NCBI GenBank assembly: GCA_023382455.1
Contig: JAHDVX010000016.1
Coordinates: 1 to 64,000 of the forward strand
Source of the DNA: Flavobacteriales bacterium
Lineage (GTDB): Bacteria; Bacteroidota; Bacteroidia; Flavobacteriales_F; PHOS-HE28
Length of the DNA: 64,000 nucleotides
Reading direction: 5' to 3'
Numbering within the stretch: position 1 is the first letter of the stretch; every line of letters starts with the position of its first letter. A program made the position numbers and the translations under genes. Positions 35,451 through 45,562 of this stretch are shown one piece after another. The notes under the pieces were generated by a model. That model ran no database searches. It saw only the letters and a list, made by a program, of their open reading frames with translations, and was not told the DNA's origin.

Positions 35451-36580
35451 AGCTTTTCGGTTGCGGCATCCAAGGTAGCATCCTGCTTGGCGAAGCAGAA
35501 GCGCAGCAAGCGCATGCCCGGCGGCGGGTCCTTGTAGAAGGGCGAGAGCGGTATGGCGGCCACGCCATGCTCCACGGCCATGCGCTTGGCGAACGCGATG
35601 TCGTCCTCCTGGCTGATCGCGCTGTAATCAGCGGTCTGGAAATAGGAGCCCTGGCAGGGCAGCAGCTTGAAGCGGGACCCCTGCATGCCTTGGGCGAAAC
35701 GGTCTCGCTTGGCCTGGAAAAAGGCGGGCAGTTGCTCGTAGTGGGAAGGCTCGCGCAGGTACCGGGCCAGCGCGTGCTGCGTGGGCGTATGCACGCTGAA
35801 CACATTGAACTGGTGCACCTTCCGGAACTCGGCCATCAACGCTTCCGGCGCGAGCACGTAGCCCATCTTCCAGCCGGTGGCGTGGAACACCTTCCCGAAA
35901 CTGAAGATCACGAACGCGCGCTCGCGCAAGTCCGGGTAGCGGATGGTGCTGGCATGCGGCTCGCCATCGTACACCAGATGCTCGTACACCTCGTCGCTCA
36001 GCAGCAGGATGTCCGTGCCGCGCAGCATGTCGGCGATGTCGCGCATGTCCGCATCGCGCAGGATGGTGCCCGCCGGGTTGTGCGGGGTGTTCACCATGAG
36101 CATGCGCGTGCGCGGGGTGATCGCGGCCTTCACCGCGGCGGCATCGAACTTCATGTCGCCGCCCAGGCGCACGTGCACCGGCTTCCCGCCGAAGAGCTCC
36201 ACGGTAGGCGAGTAGCAGTCGTAGGCCGGGTCCACGATGATCACCTCATCCCCTGGCTGCACCACCGCACCCAGCGCGGTGAAGATGGCCTGCGTGCCGC
36301 CAGCCGTCACCGTCACCTCCGATGCGCTGTCGTATGGCACGCCGTAGATGCGCTCCACCTTTTCCGCGATGGCCTCGCGCAAGGCGGGCAGCCCCGGCAT
36401 GGGCGCATACTGGTTGTGCCCGGCGCGGATGGCCTCGTGCACCAGGTCGCCGAGCGCGGGGTCGATCGGGAAATCCGGGAAGCCCTGGCTGAGGTTGATG
36501 GCGCCGCTGTCCTGTGCCAGCTTGCTCATCACGGAGAAGATGGTGGTGCCGACGCGGGGGAGCTTGCTTTTCAACGGCAT
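35438..36580 (-). CDS. Methionine/glutamine-type aminotransferase (class I)
   Basis: A 380-residue fold type I PLP enzyme resembling methionine aminotransferase YbdL and kynurenine/glutamine transaminases. Cofactor residues are visible: Asn166 (NTPHNPAG), Asp196 and Tyr199 (SDEVYEH), Lys230 (SFGKVFHATGWKMGY) and a C-terminal RFCF arginine. The start at 36580 follows a TAGCTTCG box by 5 bases; longer starts lack homology. Coupled to the omega-amidase gene downstream. Likely reactions are 4-methylthio-2-oxobutyrate to methionine or related transaminations, possibly with kynurenine. Confidence 0.92.
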   Translation of the reverse strand: MPLKSKLPRVGTTIFSVMSKLAQDSGAINLSQGFPDFPIDPALGDLVHEAIRAGHNQYAPMPGLPALREAIAEKVERIYGVPYDSASEVTVTAGGTQAIFTALGAVVQPGDEVIIVDPAYDCYSPTVELFGGKPVHVRLGGDMKFDAAAVKAAITPRTRMLMVNTPHNPAGTILRDADMRDIADMLRGTDILLLSDEVYEHLVYDGEPHASTIRYPDLRERAFVIFSFGKVFHATGWKMGYVLAPEALMAEFRKVHQFNVFSVHTPTQHALARYLREPSHYEQLPAFFQAKRDRFAQGMQGSRFKLLPCQGSYFQTADYSAISQEDDIAFAKRMAVEHGVAAIPLSPFYKDPPPGMRLLRFCFAKQDATLDAATEKLCAI

Positions 36581-36585
36581 GGGGC

Positions 36586-36593
36586 CGAAGCTA
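36586..36593 (-). promoter_or_regulatory. -7 box of the aminotransferase operon (TAGCTTCG)
   Basis: TAnnTTYG on the minus strand, 5 bases before the ATG. It lies back to back with the antitoxin promoter. Confidence 0.5.
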
Positions 36594-36632
36594 CGCAGTG
36601 AGCGATGTATGTACGGAGGCCATCCGTGTACG

Positions 36633-36640
36633 TATATTTG
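36633..36640 (+). promoter_or_regulatory. -7 box of the antitoxin-toxin operon (TATATTTG)
   Basis: A perfect TAnnTTTG, 7 bases before the antitoxin ATG. Confidence 0.65.
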
Positions 36641-36647
36641 GTGGACC

Positions 36648-36941
36648 ATGAAGAAGAAGGTCACCCTAAGCCTGGACCAACGCACCGTGGCAATGCTGCG
36701 GAAGGCGGGCGCGCGACGGGCCAAACCCATGAGCGCCATCGTGGATGAATTGGTGGAAGAGCTGGAGAAGAAGGAGAAAGCCAAGGAGGACGATTTCGCT
36801 TGGTTGGAGGATATGGGGACGTGGCTTTCCGGAAAGGTCACGAAGAAGGACCTGGAGGAAGATCCGCGACTGGCCTACGCATGGGGGTATAAACCGAAGA
36901 AGAGTGCGGCCAGGAAGAAGGTGGCGGCGAAGAAAGCATGA
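36648..36941 (+). CDS. Antitoxin, DUF6364-like ribbon-helix-helix type
   Basis: A 97-residue protein. The N-terminal part (KKKVTLSLDQRTVAMLRKAG, then MSAIVDELVEELEKKEK) has the strand-helix-helix pattern of RHH antitoxins; the middle is acidic and probably binds the toxin. An unusual Lys/Ala-rich tail (about 82-97) may add DNA contacts. Its stop overlaps the start of the PIN toxin gene (ATGA), the usual order for such pairs. It probably represses its own promoter. Confidence 0.85.
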   Translation: MKKKVTLSLDQRTVAMLRKAGARRAKPMSAIVDELVEELEKKEKAKEDDFAWLEDMGTWLSGKVTKKDLEEDPRLAYAWGYKPKKSAARKKVAAKKA

Positions 36942-37354
36942 GGCTCTTCCTCGACACCAATGTGCTCTTCGACCTGGTTGAAGAGGAACGGCCCTCGCAC
37001 AAGGATTCATTCCAGTTGGTGAAGCAAGGCCTCCTGGGCCAAGTGGACCTGGTGGTCACGGCCGCATCGGTGATGACCATGCTCTATTCCTTGCAGCGTT
37101 ACAAGGTTCCGCGCGACCTGATCATCGGAGGATTGAACAGGATCCTGCCGCATCTGCACATCGCACAGGTCAATGCGCCGGAACTGACCGCCGGGATCAA
37201 TAGTGATTGGACCGACATCGAGGACGCGATCCAGTTCCATGCAGCCGTGGCATCCGGTCCCATCGATGCCATCGTAAGCAACGACAAGGATTTCAAACAG
37301 CAGAAGCTGGTGCCTGTGCTTACACCGAAGCAGGCATTGAAGCGGCTGGCTTGA
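36938..37354 (+). CDS. PIN-domain toxin (VapC-like ribonuclease)
   Basis: A 138-residue single PIN domain. Metal-binding acids are visible as Asp6 (LFLDTNVLFDL), Asp in WTDIEDAIQFHAA and Asp in VSNDKDF, with a C-terminal VLTPKQAL that matches a PIN subfamily common in Bacteroidota. Expected to cut RNA when its antitoxin is degraded. Coupled to the antitoxin upstream. The stop is 18 bases from the convergent sdhB stop. Confidence 0.9.
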   Translation: MRLFLDTNVLFDLVEEERPSHKDSFQLVKQGLLGQVDLVVTAASVMTMLYSLQRYKVPRDLIIGGLNRILPHLHIAQVNAPELTAGINSDWTDIEDAIQFHAAVASGPIDAIVSNDKDFKQQKLVPVLTPKQALKRLA

Positions 37355-37372
37355 ACGGGTTACCGGTGCCTT

Positions 37373-38125
37373 TCAGCTCTCCTTCGTCATCTCCGCCACC
37401 AGGTATTCCCGGTTCAGGCGGGCGATGTTCTCCAAGGAAATGTCCTTGGGGCATTCGATGGAGCAGGCGCCGATGTTGGTGCAGTTGCCGAAGCCCTCGG
37501 CATCCATCTGCTCCACCATGTTCAGGGCACGCTCCTTGGCCTCGGGCCTTCCTTGGGGCAGCAGGGCGTACTGGCTCACCTTCGCCGATACGAAAAGCAT
37601 GGCCGACCCATTGGGGCAGGCCGCCACACAGGCACCGCAACCGATGCAGGCCGCGGCATCGAAAGCCTTGTCGGAATGCGCCTTGGGCACGGGCAGAGCA
37701 TTGGCATCCACCAGGTTGCCCATGGTGTTCACGCTCACGAAACCACCGGCGGCCTGGATGCGGTCGAAGGCACCGCGGTCCACGGCCAGGTCCTTGATCA
37801 CCGGGAAGGCCGCGCTGCGCCACGGCTCCACGTAGATGGTGTCCCCATCCTTGAACTTGCGCATGTGCAGCTGGCAGGTGGTGATGTGGCGCTCGGGCCC
37901 GTGCGGCCGTCCGTTGATGTAGAGGCTGCACATGCCGCAGATGCCTTCGCGGCAATCGTGGTCGAAGGCGACGGGGTCCTGGCCCTCGCGGATCAGCTTG
38001 TCGTTGAGCACGTCGAGCATCTCCAGGAAGGACATGTCCTCCGAGATGCCGTCGATGGGGTAATCCACCATTGCGCCCTTGGCGTCGGGGCCGGCTTGCC
38101 GCCAGATCTTCAATGTCAATTTCAT
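37373..38125 (-). CDS. sdhB: Succinate dehydrogenase/fumarate reductase iron-sulfur subunit
   Basis: A 250-residue subunit passing electrons between the flavoprotein and the membrane anchor of complex II. A [2Fe-2S] site uses Cys58, Cys63, Cys66 and Cys84 (CREGICGMC). A ferredoxin-like half has Cys160, Cys163, Cys166 and Cys170 ([11 protein letters not shown]) and Cys215, Cys221 and Cys225 for the [4Fe-4S] and [3Fe-4S] clusters. Last gene of the sdhCAB operon, 44 bases after sdhA. Confidence 0.97.
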   Translation of the reverse strand: MKLTLKIWRQAGPDAKGAMVDYPIDGISEDMSFLEMLDVLNDKLIREGQDPVAFDHDCREGICGMCSLYINGRPHGPERHITTCQLHMRKFKDGDTIYVEPWRSAAFPVIKDLAVDRGAFDRIQAAGGFVSVNTMGNLVDANALPVPKAHSDKAFDAAACIGCGACVAACPNGSAMLFVSAKVSQYALLPQGRPEAKERALNMVEQMDAEGFGNCTNIGACSIECPKDISLENIARLNREYLVAEMTKES

Positions 38126-38149
38126 CTTTACGTCCGGCTTTTTATTCCG

Positions 38150-38168
38150 GTCGACCCGGTGGGTCGAC
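38150..38168. repeat. Hairpin GTCGACCC-ggt-GGGTCGAC in operon spacer, copy 2
   Basis: The same 8-base arms and 3-base loop as 13698-13716, here filling the gap between sdhA and sdhB. A hairpin in the mRNA at this place could adjust stability or relative expression. Confidence 0.7.
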
Positions 38169-38169
38169 G

Positions 38170-40173
<2,004 letters not shown>

Positions 40174-40210
40174 GGGGAATGCCGATGAATGCTGGAAGTA
40201 TGCCGTGCGA

Positions 40211-40900
40211 TCACTTCACCAGGCCGAGGTACATGCTCACGGGCATGGAGGCGAACAGCACGGGAACGATGATGGAGAATGCCGTACCCACCCCGGCGAT
40301 GAGGCCGTTGTAACGACGGTGGTTGAGGCCCAGGGACTGGAAAGCGCTCTTGAAGCCGTGAAGCAGGTGCCAGAACAAGGCGAAGCAGCCCAGGACGTAG
40401 ATCACCACGGGTACCGGGTTGGAGAAAACGAGCTGCATCAGGGCGAACAGGTTGTCCTGCCCGGCGGCATCCACGCCGTAAGGCTCCAGGCTGCCCACGA
40501 TGTGGCGGCTGGGTACCCAGAAATGCCAGAGGTGCACGATGAGGAACAGCAGGATGAGGATCCCCAGGATGGCCATGCTGCGCGAATACCACTTGCTGTT
40601 GGCATTGGGCTGCGAGTAGGCATATCGCGTCGGGCGGGCGGCGCGGTTCTGCCGGGTCAGGATGATGCCGTCCACCACATGGAGGATCAAGCCCAGGAAG
40701 AGTACGATCTCCATGGTGCGGATGATCAGGTTGGTGCCCATGAAGTGCGCCCACTTGTTGAAGGTGACGCCCCCGTCATTGAAGTAGATCATGGCGTTCA
40801 CGGCGGCATGAACCACCAGGAATGAGATAAGGAAAAGGCCCGTCAGGGCCATCCAGTACTTCTTGATCAGGGAGGAGCCGAAGAGTCCTTGTCGTGCCAT
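40211..40900 (-). CDS. sdhC: Succinate dehydrogenase cytochrome b subunit
   Basis: A 229-residue membrane anchor with five hydrophobic segments (about 16-33, 58-78, 100-122, 151-173 and 196-218) and several histidines suited to bind two haems b (for example in [14 protein letters not shown] and [10 protein letters not shown]). It links succinate oxidation to menaquinone. First gene of sdhCAB, behind a clear promoter. Confidence 0.94.
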   Translation of the reverse strand: MARQGLFGSSLIKKYWMALTGLFLISFLVVHAAVNAMIYFNDGGVTFNKWAHFMGTNLIIRTMEIVLFLGLILHVVDGIILTRQNRAARPTRYAYSQPNANSKWYSRSMAILGILILLFLIVHLWHFWVPSRHIVGSLEPYGVDAAGQDNLFALMQLVFSNPVPVVIYVLGCFALFWHLLHGFKSAFQSLGLNHRRYNGLIAGVGTAFSIIVPVLFASMPVSMYLGLVK

Positions 40901-40942
40901 GGGCTTGTTGGGGCGGGATCACTGCCGCCGGTTGGTCCATGG

Positions 40943-40950
40943 CAAAAGTA
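40943..40950 (-). promoter_or_regulatory. -7 box of sdhCAB (TACTTTTG)
   Basis: A perfect TAnnTTTG on the minus strand with TTG 21 bases further upstream, 42 bases before the sdhC start. Confidence 0.65.
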
Positions 40951-41048
40951 GCTTCCTTGTTAATGGACTGCCAAGGAAGCCCGCGGCAGTGCCTTATCTG
41001 GAATGGTTCCAAGTAACACGGATACCCGGAAAGCCGCGTCCTATGGGC

Positions 41049-42686
41049 CTATGGGACCAGGTTGAGCGGCGCGGCCACGCTGCCTTCATCGTACCGCAAC
41101 CGCAGTACATACCGGCCCGGCTGGATGCCTTTCACGTCCAGCTCCCGGTTCCTGCCTTGCCCGCATGGCCATTGGCGGACCGACCGGCCCAGGAGGTCCA
41201 GCAGCTCCAGGCTGCATGGCCCTGCGGACCTCCCGTTGAGGTCCACGGTGACCCGGTCGCGTGCGGGGTTGGGGTATACCATCAGGCCTGGCTTGTGCGG
41301 TGCCTGTGTCCCGGTATGGATCACTTGCAAGGTGTCCGTGGTGAAGATGCATCCTCCTCCCATGTCGGCCACCACCCAGTAGTTTCCGTCCTCGGGGTTG
41401 GTGAGTTCCGGCCCCGTGACGCCGGTGAGCAACTCACCATCGCGGAACCAGGCGATACTGTCCGCCGGTGTGCAGTACAAGGCGGAAGCATCCCCGGTGA
41501 GCACCGGGGCCGGCATCGGGCAATGGTCCACGATCCGGTACACCCTTTTCGTCGTCTGGTTGGCCAGGAACAGCTCACCGGCGCTGTCCTGCGCGATCGT
41601 AGCATTTCCGTAAGTCCCCGAAGGCTTCACGCTTTCCTGCACCCATCCCCCGTTGCCGTCGGGGTGGATGGTCCAGATCTGGCCGGAGCAATGGTCCGTG
41701 TAGAAATAGCGGCCGTACAGCCGGGGATAGCGCGTGCCGCGATACACGCGCCCACCGATCAATGCACAGGTGTTGCCGCCGATGAGATAATTCGCATGGG
41801 TCGCCAGCGGTGGGGCCATCAAGCTTGTATCCGGGCAGCTGTCGGTATTGAAGGGTTCAAAGGCCTCATAGCAGCGCCAGCCGAAATTCAATCCGCTGGT
41901 GTCGGCCGGCACGAGGTCCACTTCATCGTAGTGCCAGAACCCCACATCACACATCCAGACGTCGCCGGTCTGCTGGTCCACGCTCATGCCGAAGGGGTTG
42001 CGCAGGCCATAGGCATAAATCTCGGGCAAGGTGTCCCCGCCCGCGTCCACAAAGGGATTGTCCGGGGGCGCACTCCATGTGCCGTCCGCGTGGACATCGA
42101 TGCGCAGCAACTTGCCCAAGGGCGTATCCAACTCCTGTGCCCGGTTGTCCGGATCGTTCTGCGGGCCGCCATCGCCCAGGCTGATGTACAGGTAACCATC
42201 GGGCCCGAAATCCAGCCCGCCGCCCTTGTGCTCGATGCCGAGTTGCGGAATGGTCATCAGCACCACCTCACTGGCCGGGTCGGCCACGTTGGGATCCTCC
42301 GCACTGACGGTGAACCGCGAGATGATGGTGTTGTGCCCGGCGGTGTACGGCTGGGTGTAGTTCACGTAGAAGTGCCCGTTCTGCGCGAAGTCCGGATCGA
42401 AGGTGAGGCCGATCAAGCCCTGCTCCCCGGAGAAGTACACCAGCCAATAAATGTTCAGGAACGGCGTGGGCAGCACCGTCATGCTATCGGTGATGATGTA
42501 GATGCTGCCCCCTTGGGACGCGGCGAACAAGCGGCCATCACCGCCATGGGCAAGTTTGGTGATGTACTGGATGCTGTCCGCCCAAGGCACCAGGTCCACG
42601 GTGACCGGTGGTGCCACCTGGGCGCGGGCCGGGCTTAGCAGGAAACAGCCCAAGCCGATCAGAAAGGTTCGCAGGAAGCGCGTCAT
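41049..42686 (-). CDS. Secreted PQQ-type glucose/sorbosone dehydrogenase with T9SS type A tail
   Basis: The product has 545 residues from the ATG at 42686; an ATG at 42704 is also possible. A signal peptide (1-23, ending SPARAQ) precedes a six-bladed propeller of the glucose/sorbosone dehydrogenase family (about 28-380). Its motifs are GLIGLTFDPDF, EHKGGGLDFGPDGYLYISLG, NPFGMSVD and GWRCYE. A short Ig-like spacer and a type A sorting domain (about 470-545, MVYPNPARDRVTV) follow. Likely an extracellular sugar or aldose oxidase using PQQ and calcium; the substrate is not known. Confidence 0.88.
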   Translation of the reverse strand: MTRFLRTFLIGLGCFLLSPARAQVAPPVTVDLVPWADSIQYITKLAHGGDGRLFAASQGGSIYIITDSMTVLPTPFLNIYWLVYFSGEQGLIGLTFDPDFAQNGHFYVNYTQPYTAGHNTIISRFTVSAEDPNVADPASEVVLMTIPQLGIEHKGGGLDFGPDGYLYISLGDGGPQNDPDNRAQELDTPLGKLLRIDVHADGTWSAPPDNPFVDAGGDTLPEIYAYGLRNPFGMSVDQQTGDVWMCDVGFWHYDEVDLVPADTSGLNFGWRCYEAFEPFNTDSCPDTSLMAPPLATHANYLIGGNTCALIGGRVYRGTRYPRLYGRYFYTDHCSGQIWTIHPDGNGGWVQESVKPSGTYGNATIAQDSAGELFLANQTTKRVYRIVDHCPMPAPVLTGDASALYCTPADSIAWFRDGELLTGVTGPELTNPEDGNYWVVADMGGGCIFTTDTLQVIHTGTQAPHKPGLMVYPNPARDRVTVDLNGRSAGPCSLELLDLLGRSVRQWPCGQGRNRELDVKGIQPGRYVLRLRYDEGSVAAPLNLVP

Positions 42687-42812
42687 CGGGACATGGATTG
42701 GCATCGACCGGGGTGGCACGGCCATTCGGTACCGGGCAAAGGTCCACAGGAAATCGCGCCCCGCCAAGGAAGCCCGCCCCAGGGGCGGCTGGTGGTGGCG
42801 ATCGCCACGGGA

Positions 42813-44243
42813 TCACACCTCGCTCAGGCGCAGCATGTTGGCCATGCCCTGCTCGGCGATGGGCATGCTGGCGACGTTGATCATCAGGTCGCCCTTGCGC
42901 ACCAGTTCCTTGCGCCGCAGGATGTGCTTGATGTCCGCGATGGTATGGTCGGTGCTGACGGTCTTGTCGTAGTACTCGGCCCGCACGCCCCACACCAGGT
43001 TGAGCATGTTGAGGATGCGTTTGTTGCTGGTGAACGCGAAGATGTGGGCCTTGGGGCGCAGGCTGCTGATCTTGAAAGCCGTGTAGCCGCTGTGGGTCAT
43101 GGTGACGATGGCCTTGATGTCGATGCTGGCGGCCATGCGTACGCTGGCGGTGCAGATGGCATCGGTCACCATCCGGTCATGGTCGTTCAGCCCGGGCTCG
43201 GTCACGTTGTACATGGTCTCGCTCTTCTCCATTTCGAGCAGGATCCGGTTCATGGCCTTCACCACCTCCACGGGGTGCTTGCCCACGCTGGTCTCCGCGC
43301 TGAGCATCACCGCGTCGGCATGGTCCAGCACGGCGTTGGCCACGTCGTTCACCTCGGCGCGCGTGGGGGTGCTGTTCTGGATCATGCTTTCCATCATCTG
43401 GGTGGCCACGATCACCGGCCTGTGCTGCAACAGGCAGCGGCGGATGATCTCCTTCTGCAGCAGGGGCACCTGCTCCATGGGTACTTCCACGCCCAGGTCA
43501 CCACGGGCCACCATCAGGGCATCCGCCTCGTGGATGATGTCGTCGATCTCCAGCATCGCCTCGGGCTTCTCGATCTTGGCCACCACGCGGGCATTGCCAC
43601 CTTCGGCGTGGATCTGGTGCTTGAGCTCGATGATGTCCCGGGCGCTGCGCACAAAGCTCAGGCCCACCCAATCCACGCCTTGCGCCAAGGCGAAGGAGAG
43701 GTCCTCACGGTCCTTCTCGGTGAGGCAAGGCAGGCTCACCTTGGTATTGGGCAGGTTGATCCCCTTGTTGCTGCTGAGCTTGCCGCCGTTCACCACGGTG
43801 GTGGTCACGGTCTTCTTGCCGTCGGTATGCTTCACGGTCAGCCGGAGCTTGCCGTCGTCCAGCAGCACGGTCTCGCCCACCTTCACGTCCTGGGGAAACT
43901 GGAGGTAGCTGGTGCTCACCAGCCCGGGCACTCCTTTGACGGGATCGGTGGTGATCACCAGTTCCGCGCCTTCCTGGAGATCGATGGGGCCGTCGGCCAT
44001 TTCGCCCACACGCAGCTTGGGACCTTGCAGGTCGGCCAGGATGGCGGTGTTGATGCCCAACTCCTCATTGAGCGAGCGGATGGTGGCGATCACCTTCTCC
44101 AGGTCCGCGTGGTTGCCATGGCTGAAGTTCAACCGGCACACGTCCACCCCGCTGGTCAGCATTTCGCGCAGCACCTCGCGGGGCGAACTGGCCGGCCCCA
44201 GGGTGGCCACGATCTTGGTCTTCGGGTCGGGGGCAATGGTCAT
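42813..44243 (-). CDS. pyk: Pyruvate kinase
   Basis: A 476-residue glycolytic enzyme that converts phosphoenolpyruvate and ADP to pyruvate and ATP. Typical motifs are TKIVATLGPASS, the Asn/Arg site RLNFSHG, the catalytic-lysine region VAKIEKPEA, MVARGDLGVEVP, and the C-terminal VWGVRA region. Its ATG overlaps the stop of the IPExxxVDY-type gene by 4 bases, in the conserved Bacteroidota order acpP-fabF-rnc-IPExxxVDY-pyk. Confidence 0.97.
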   Translation of the reverse strand: MTIAPDPKTKIVATLGPASSPREVLREMLTSGVDVCRLNFSHGNHADLEKVIATIRSLNEELGINTAILADLQGPKLRVGEMADGPIDLQEGAELVITTDPVKGVPGLVSTSYLQFPQDVKVGETVLLDDGKLRLTVKHTDGKKTVTTTVVNGGKLSSNKGINLPNTKVSLPCLTEKDREDLSFALAQGVDWVGLSFVRSARDIIELKHQIHAEGGNARVVAKIEKPEAMLEIDDIIHEADALMVARGDLGVEVPMEQVPLLQKEIIRRCLLQHRPVIVATQMMESMIQNSTPTRAEVNDVANAVLDHADAVMLSAETSVGKHPVEVVKAMNRILLEMEKSETMYNVTEPGLNDHDRMVTDAICTASVRMAASIDIKAIVTMTHSGYTAFKISSLRPKAHIFAFTSNKRILNMLNLVWGVRAEYYDKTVSTDHTIADIKHILRRKELVRKGDLMINVASMPIAEQGMANMLRLSEV

Positions 44244-44653
44244 TCCAAAAGTTTATAGGCGTCCTTGATGGTTTTGATGTCCAGGGGAAACGCCGTGAGC
44301 ACGAACTCGGCTTGGCGCACCTTGGTCAGTGCCTCCTCGGGCCGGAGGGAGCATTCCTCGTCCACGAGCAGGAAATAATCCGCATGCCGTTGGTCACCCA
44401 GCAGCACGCCGTCCGGTGCATGGTTGCTCAGCAGGCTGTACATGGCTTGGGTTTCCTCCTCCACGTGGTCGAAGGCGGCGAAGCCGGCCGCCTGCCCGGA
44501 TCCATGCGGCCGCAGGTCTTCCTTCCGGCGTCCGAGGTCGATCCCCAGGCTCTTGTTCAGTGCCCAGCAGAGCCGGTAATCGTTCACGTGGCTGCTGATC
44601 CCGATGAGGAAAATATTGGGCAGTGGAACGCTATCGAACTTGTGCTTGGCCAT
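44240..44653 (-). CDS. IPExxxVDY-type conserved protein
   Basis: A 137-residue protein of unknown function found between rnc and pyk in Bacteroidota. The N-terminal LIGISSHVNDYRLCWALNK block is characteristic. The eponymous motif is degenerate here (GDQRHADYFLL), with ADY in place of VDY. The start at 44653 was chosen because it begins the conserved region and lies downstream of a TACCTTTG box. Coupled to pyk. Confidence 0.8.
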   Translation of the reverse strand: MAKHKFDSVPLPNIFLIGISSHVNDYRLCWALNKSLGIDLGRRKEDLRPHGSGQAAGFAAFDHVEEETQAMYSLLSNHAPDGVLLGDQRHADYFLLVDEECSLRPEEALTKVRQAEFVLTAFPLDIKTIKDAYKLLE

Positions 44654-44670
44654 TGTGCCCTGGAATTTCG

Positions 44671-44678
44671 CAAAGGTA
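44671..44678 (-). promoter_or_regulatory. -7 box before the IPExxxVDY-pyk pair (TACCTTTG)
   Basis: A perfect TAnnTTTG on the minus strand, 17 bases before the ATG at 44653. It suggests an internal promoter within the fabF-rnc-pyk cluster. Confidence 0.55.
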
Positions 44679-44704
44679 GAGCACCCTGTTCCGGGCATTC
44701 CACC

Positions 44705-45556
44705 TCAATCGGCGGTCCGCTGCTCCTGCGCGGCCTGTACGTCCTCTGCTGCTTTCCGGCCCATGGAGCCGTTGGCGCGCCGCCCCCGGGCCCGGTGGGC
44801 CTTGGGCCTGCGCGGCCGGTCCGTATCATGGCCCTCCGGGCTCGCCAGTTTCAACTTGCGGGCGGCATCGCGTGCGGCTTCCTGCTCAGCCTTCTTCTTG
44901 CTGTGGCCTTTGCCGGACCCGCAAGGTTTCCCGTCCACCTGCACCACGGCGAGGAACTGCTTTCCGCGGCCGCCACGCTCATGCTCCTCGGTGACATCGA
45001 ACTCCACCCGGTGGCGCTGCTTCTGGCCCCATTCCAGCAGGCGGCTCTTGCTGTCGCGGTCTTCGCGCTCCACGGCCTTGAGGTCGAAATGCTTGGTGAC
45101 CAATTTGATCACGGTGGCCTTGGAGCGGTCGAACCCGAGGTCCAGGTACATGGCCCCGAAGAGGGCTTCCATGGCGTTGCCCGGCACGGAAGTATCCTGG
45201 CCACGGCCGATGTTCACCTCCATCACACGTTCAATTTCCACGTGCTTGGCCAGGATGCTCAGCTGGTGGCGGCTCACCAGCTTGCTGCGCATGCGTGTGA
45301 GGAAGCCCTCTCCCTTGTCGGGGTACTCATGGTACAGGAACTGGCCGATGACCGTGTCCAGCACGGCATCGCCGAGGAACTCCAGGCGCTCGTTGTCGGC
45401 CAGGTCCGGCCTGTTCTCGCTGATGGCGCTGCGGTGGCGCAGGGCCTGCCGGTACAGGGAGAGGTTCCTGGGGGTTACGCCCAAAGTCTTGCGGCACCAC
45501 GCCCGGATGCGGCGGTCTTCGGGTGAAAGGTTCCGGCCGAAAAGGAAGGAGAACAA
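44705..45556 (-). CDS. rnc: Ribonuclease III
   Basis: A 283-residue double-strand-specific RNase. The signature NERLEFLGDAVLD (about 55-67) and NAMEALFGAMYLD (about 127-139) carry the metal-binding acids. A double-stranded-RNA-binding domain spans about 175-245, followed by a basic Arg/Lys-rich tail. There is no ATG in the frame before residue 88, so translation must start at a rare codon. TTG at 45556 is the best choice, 6 bases after and in the same frame as the fabF TAG. Expression is therefore probably coupled to fabF. Confidence 0.93.
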   Translation of the reverse strand: MFSFLFGRNLSPEDRRIRAWCRKTLGVTPRNLSLYRQALRHRSAISENRPDLADNERLEFLGDAVLDTVIGQFLYHEYPDKGEGFLTRMRSKLVSRHQLSILAKHVEIERVMEVNIGRGQDTSVPGNAMEALFGAMYLDLGFDRSKATVIKLVTKHFDLKAVEREDRDSKSRLLEWGQKQRHRVEFDVTEEHERGGRGKQFLAVVQVDGKPCGSGKGHSKKKAEQEAARDAARKLKLASPEGHDTDRPRRPKAHRARGRRANGSMGRKAAEDVQAAQEQRTAD

Positions 45557-45562
45557 CAGGGT

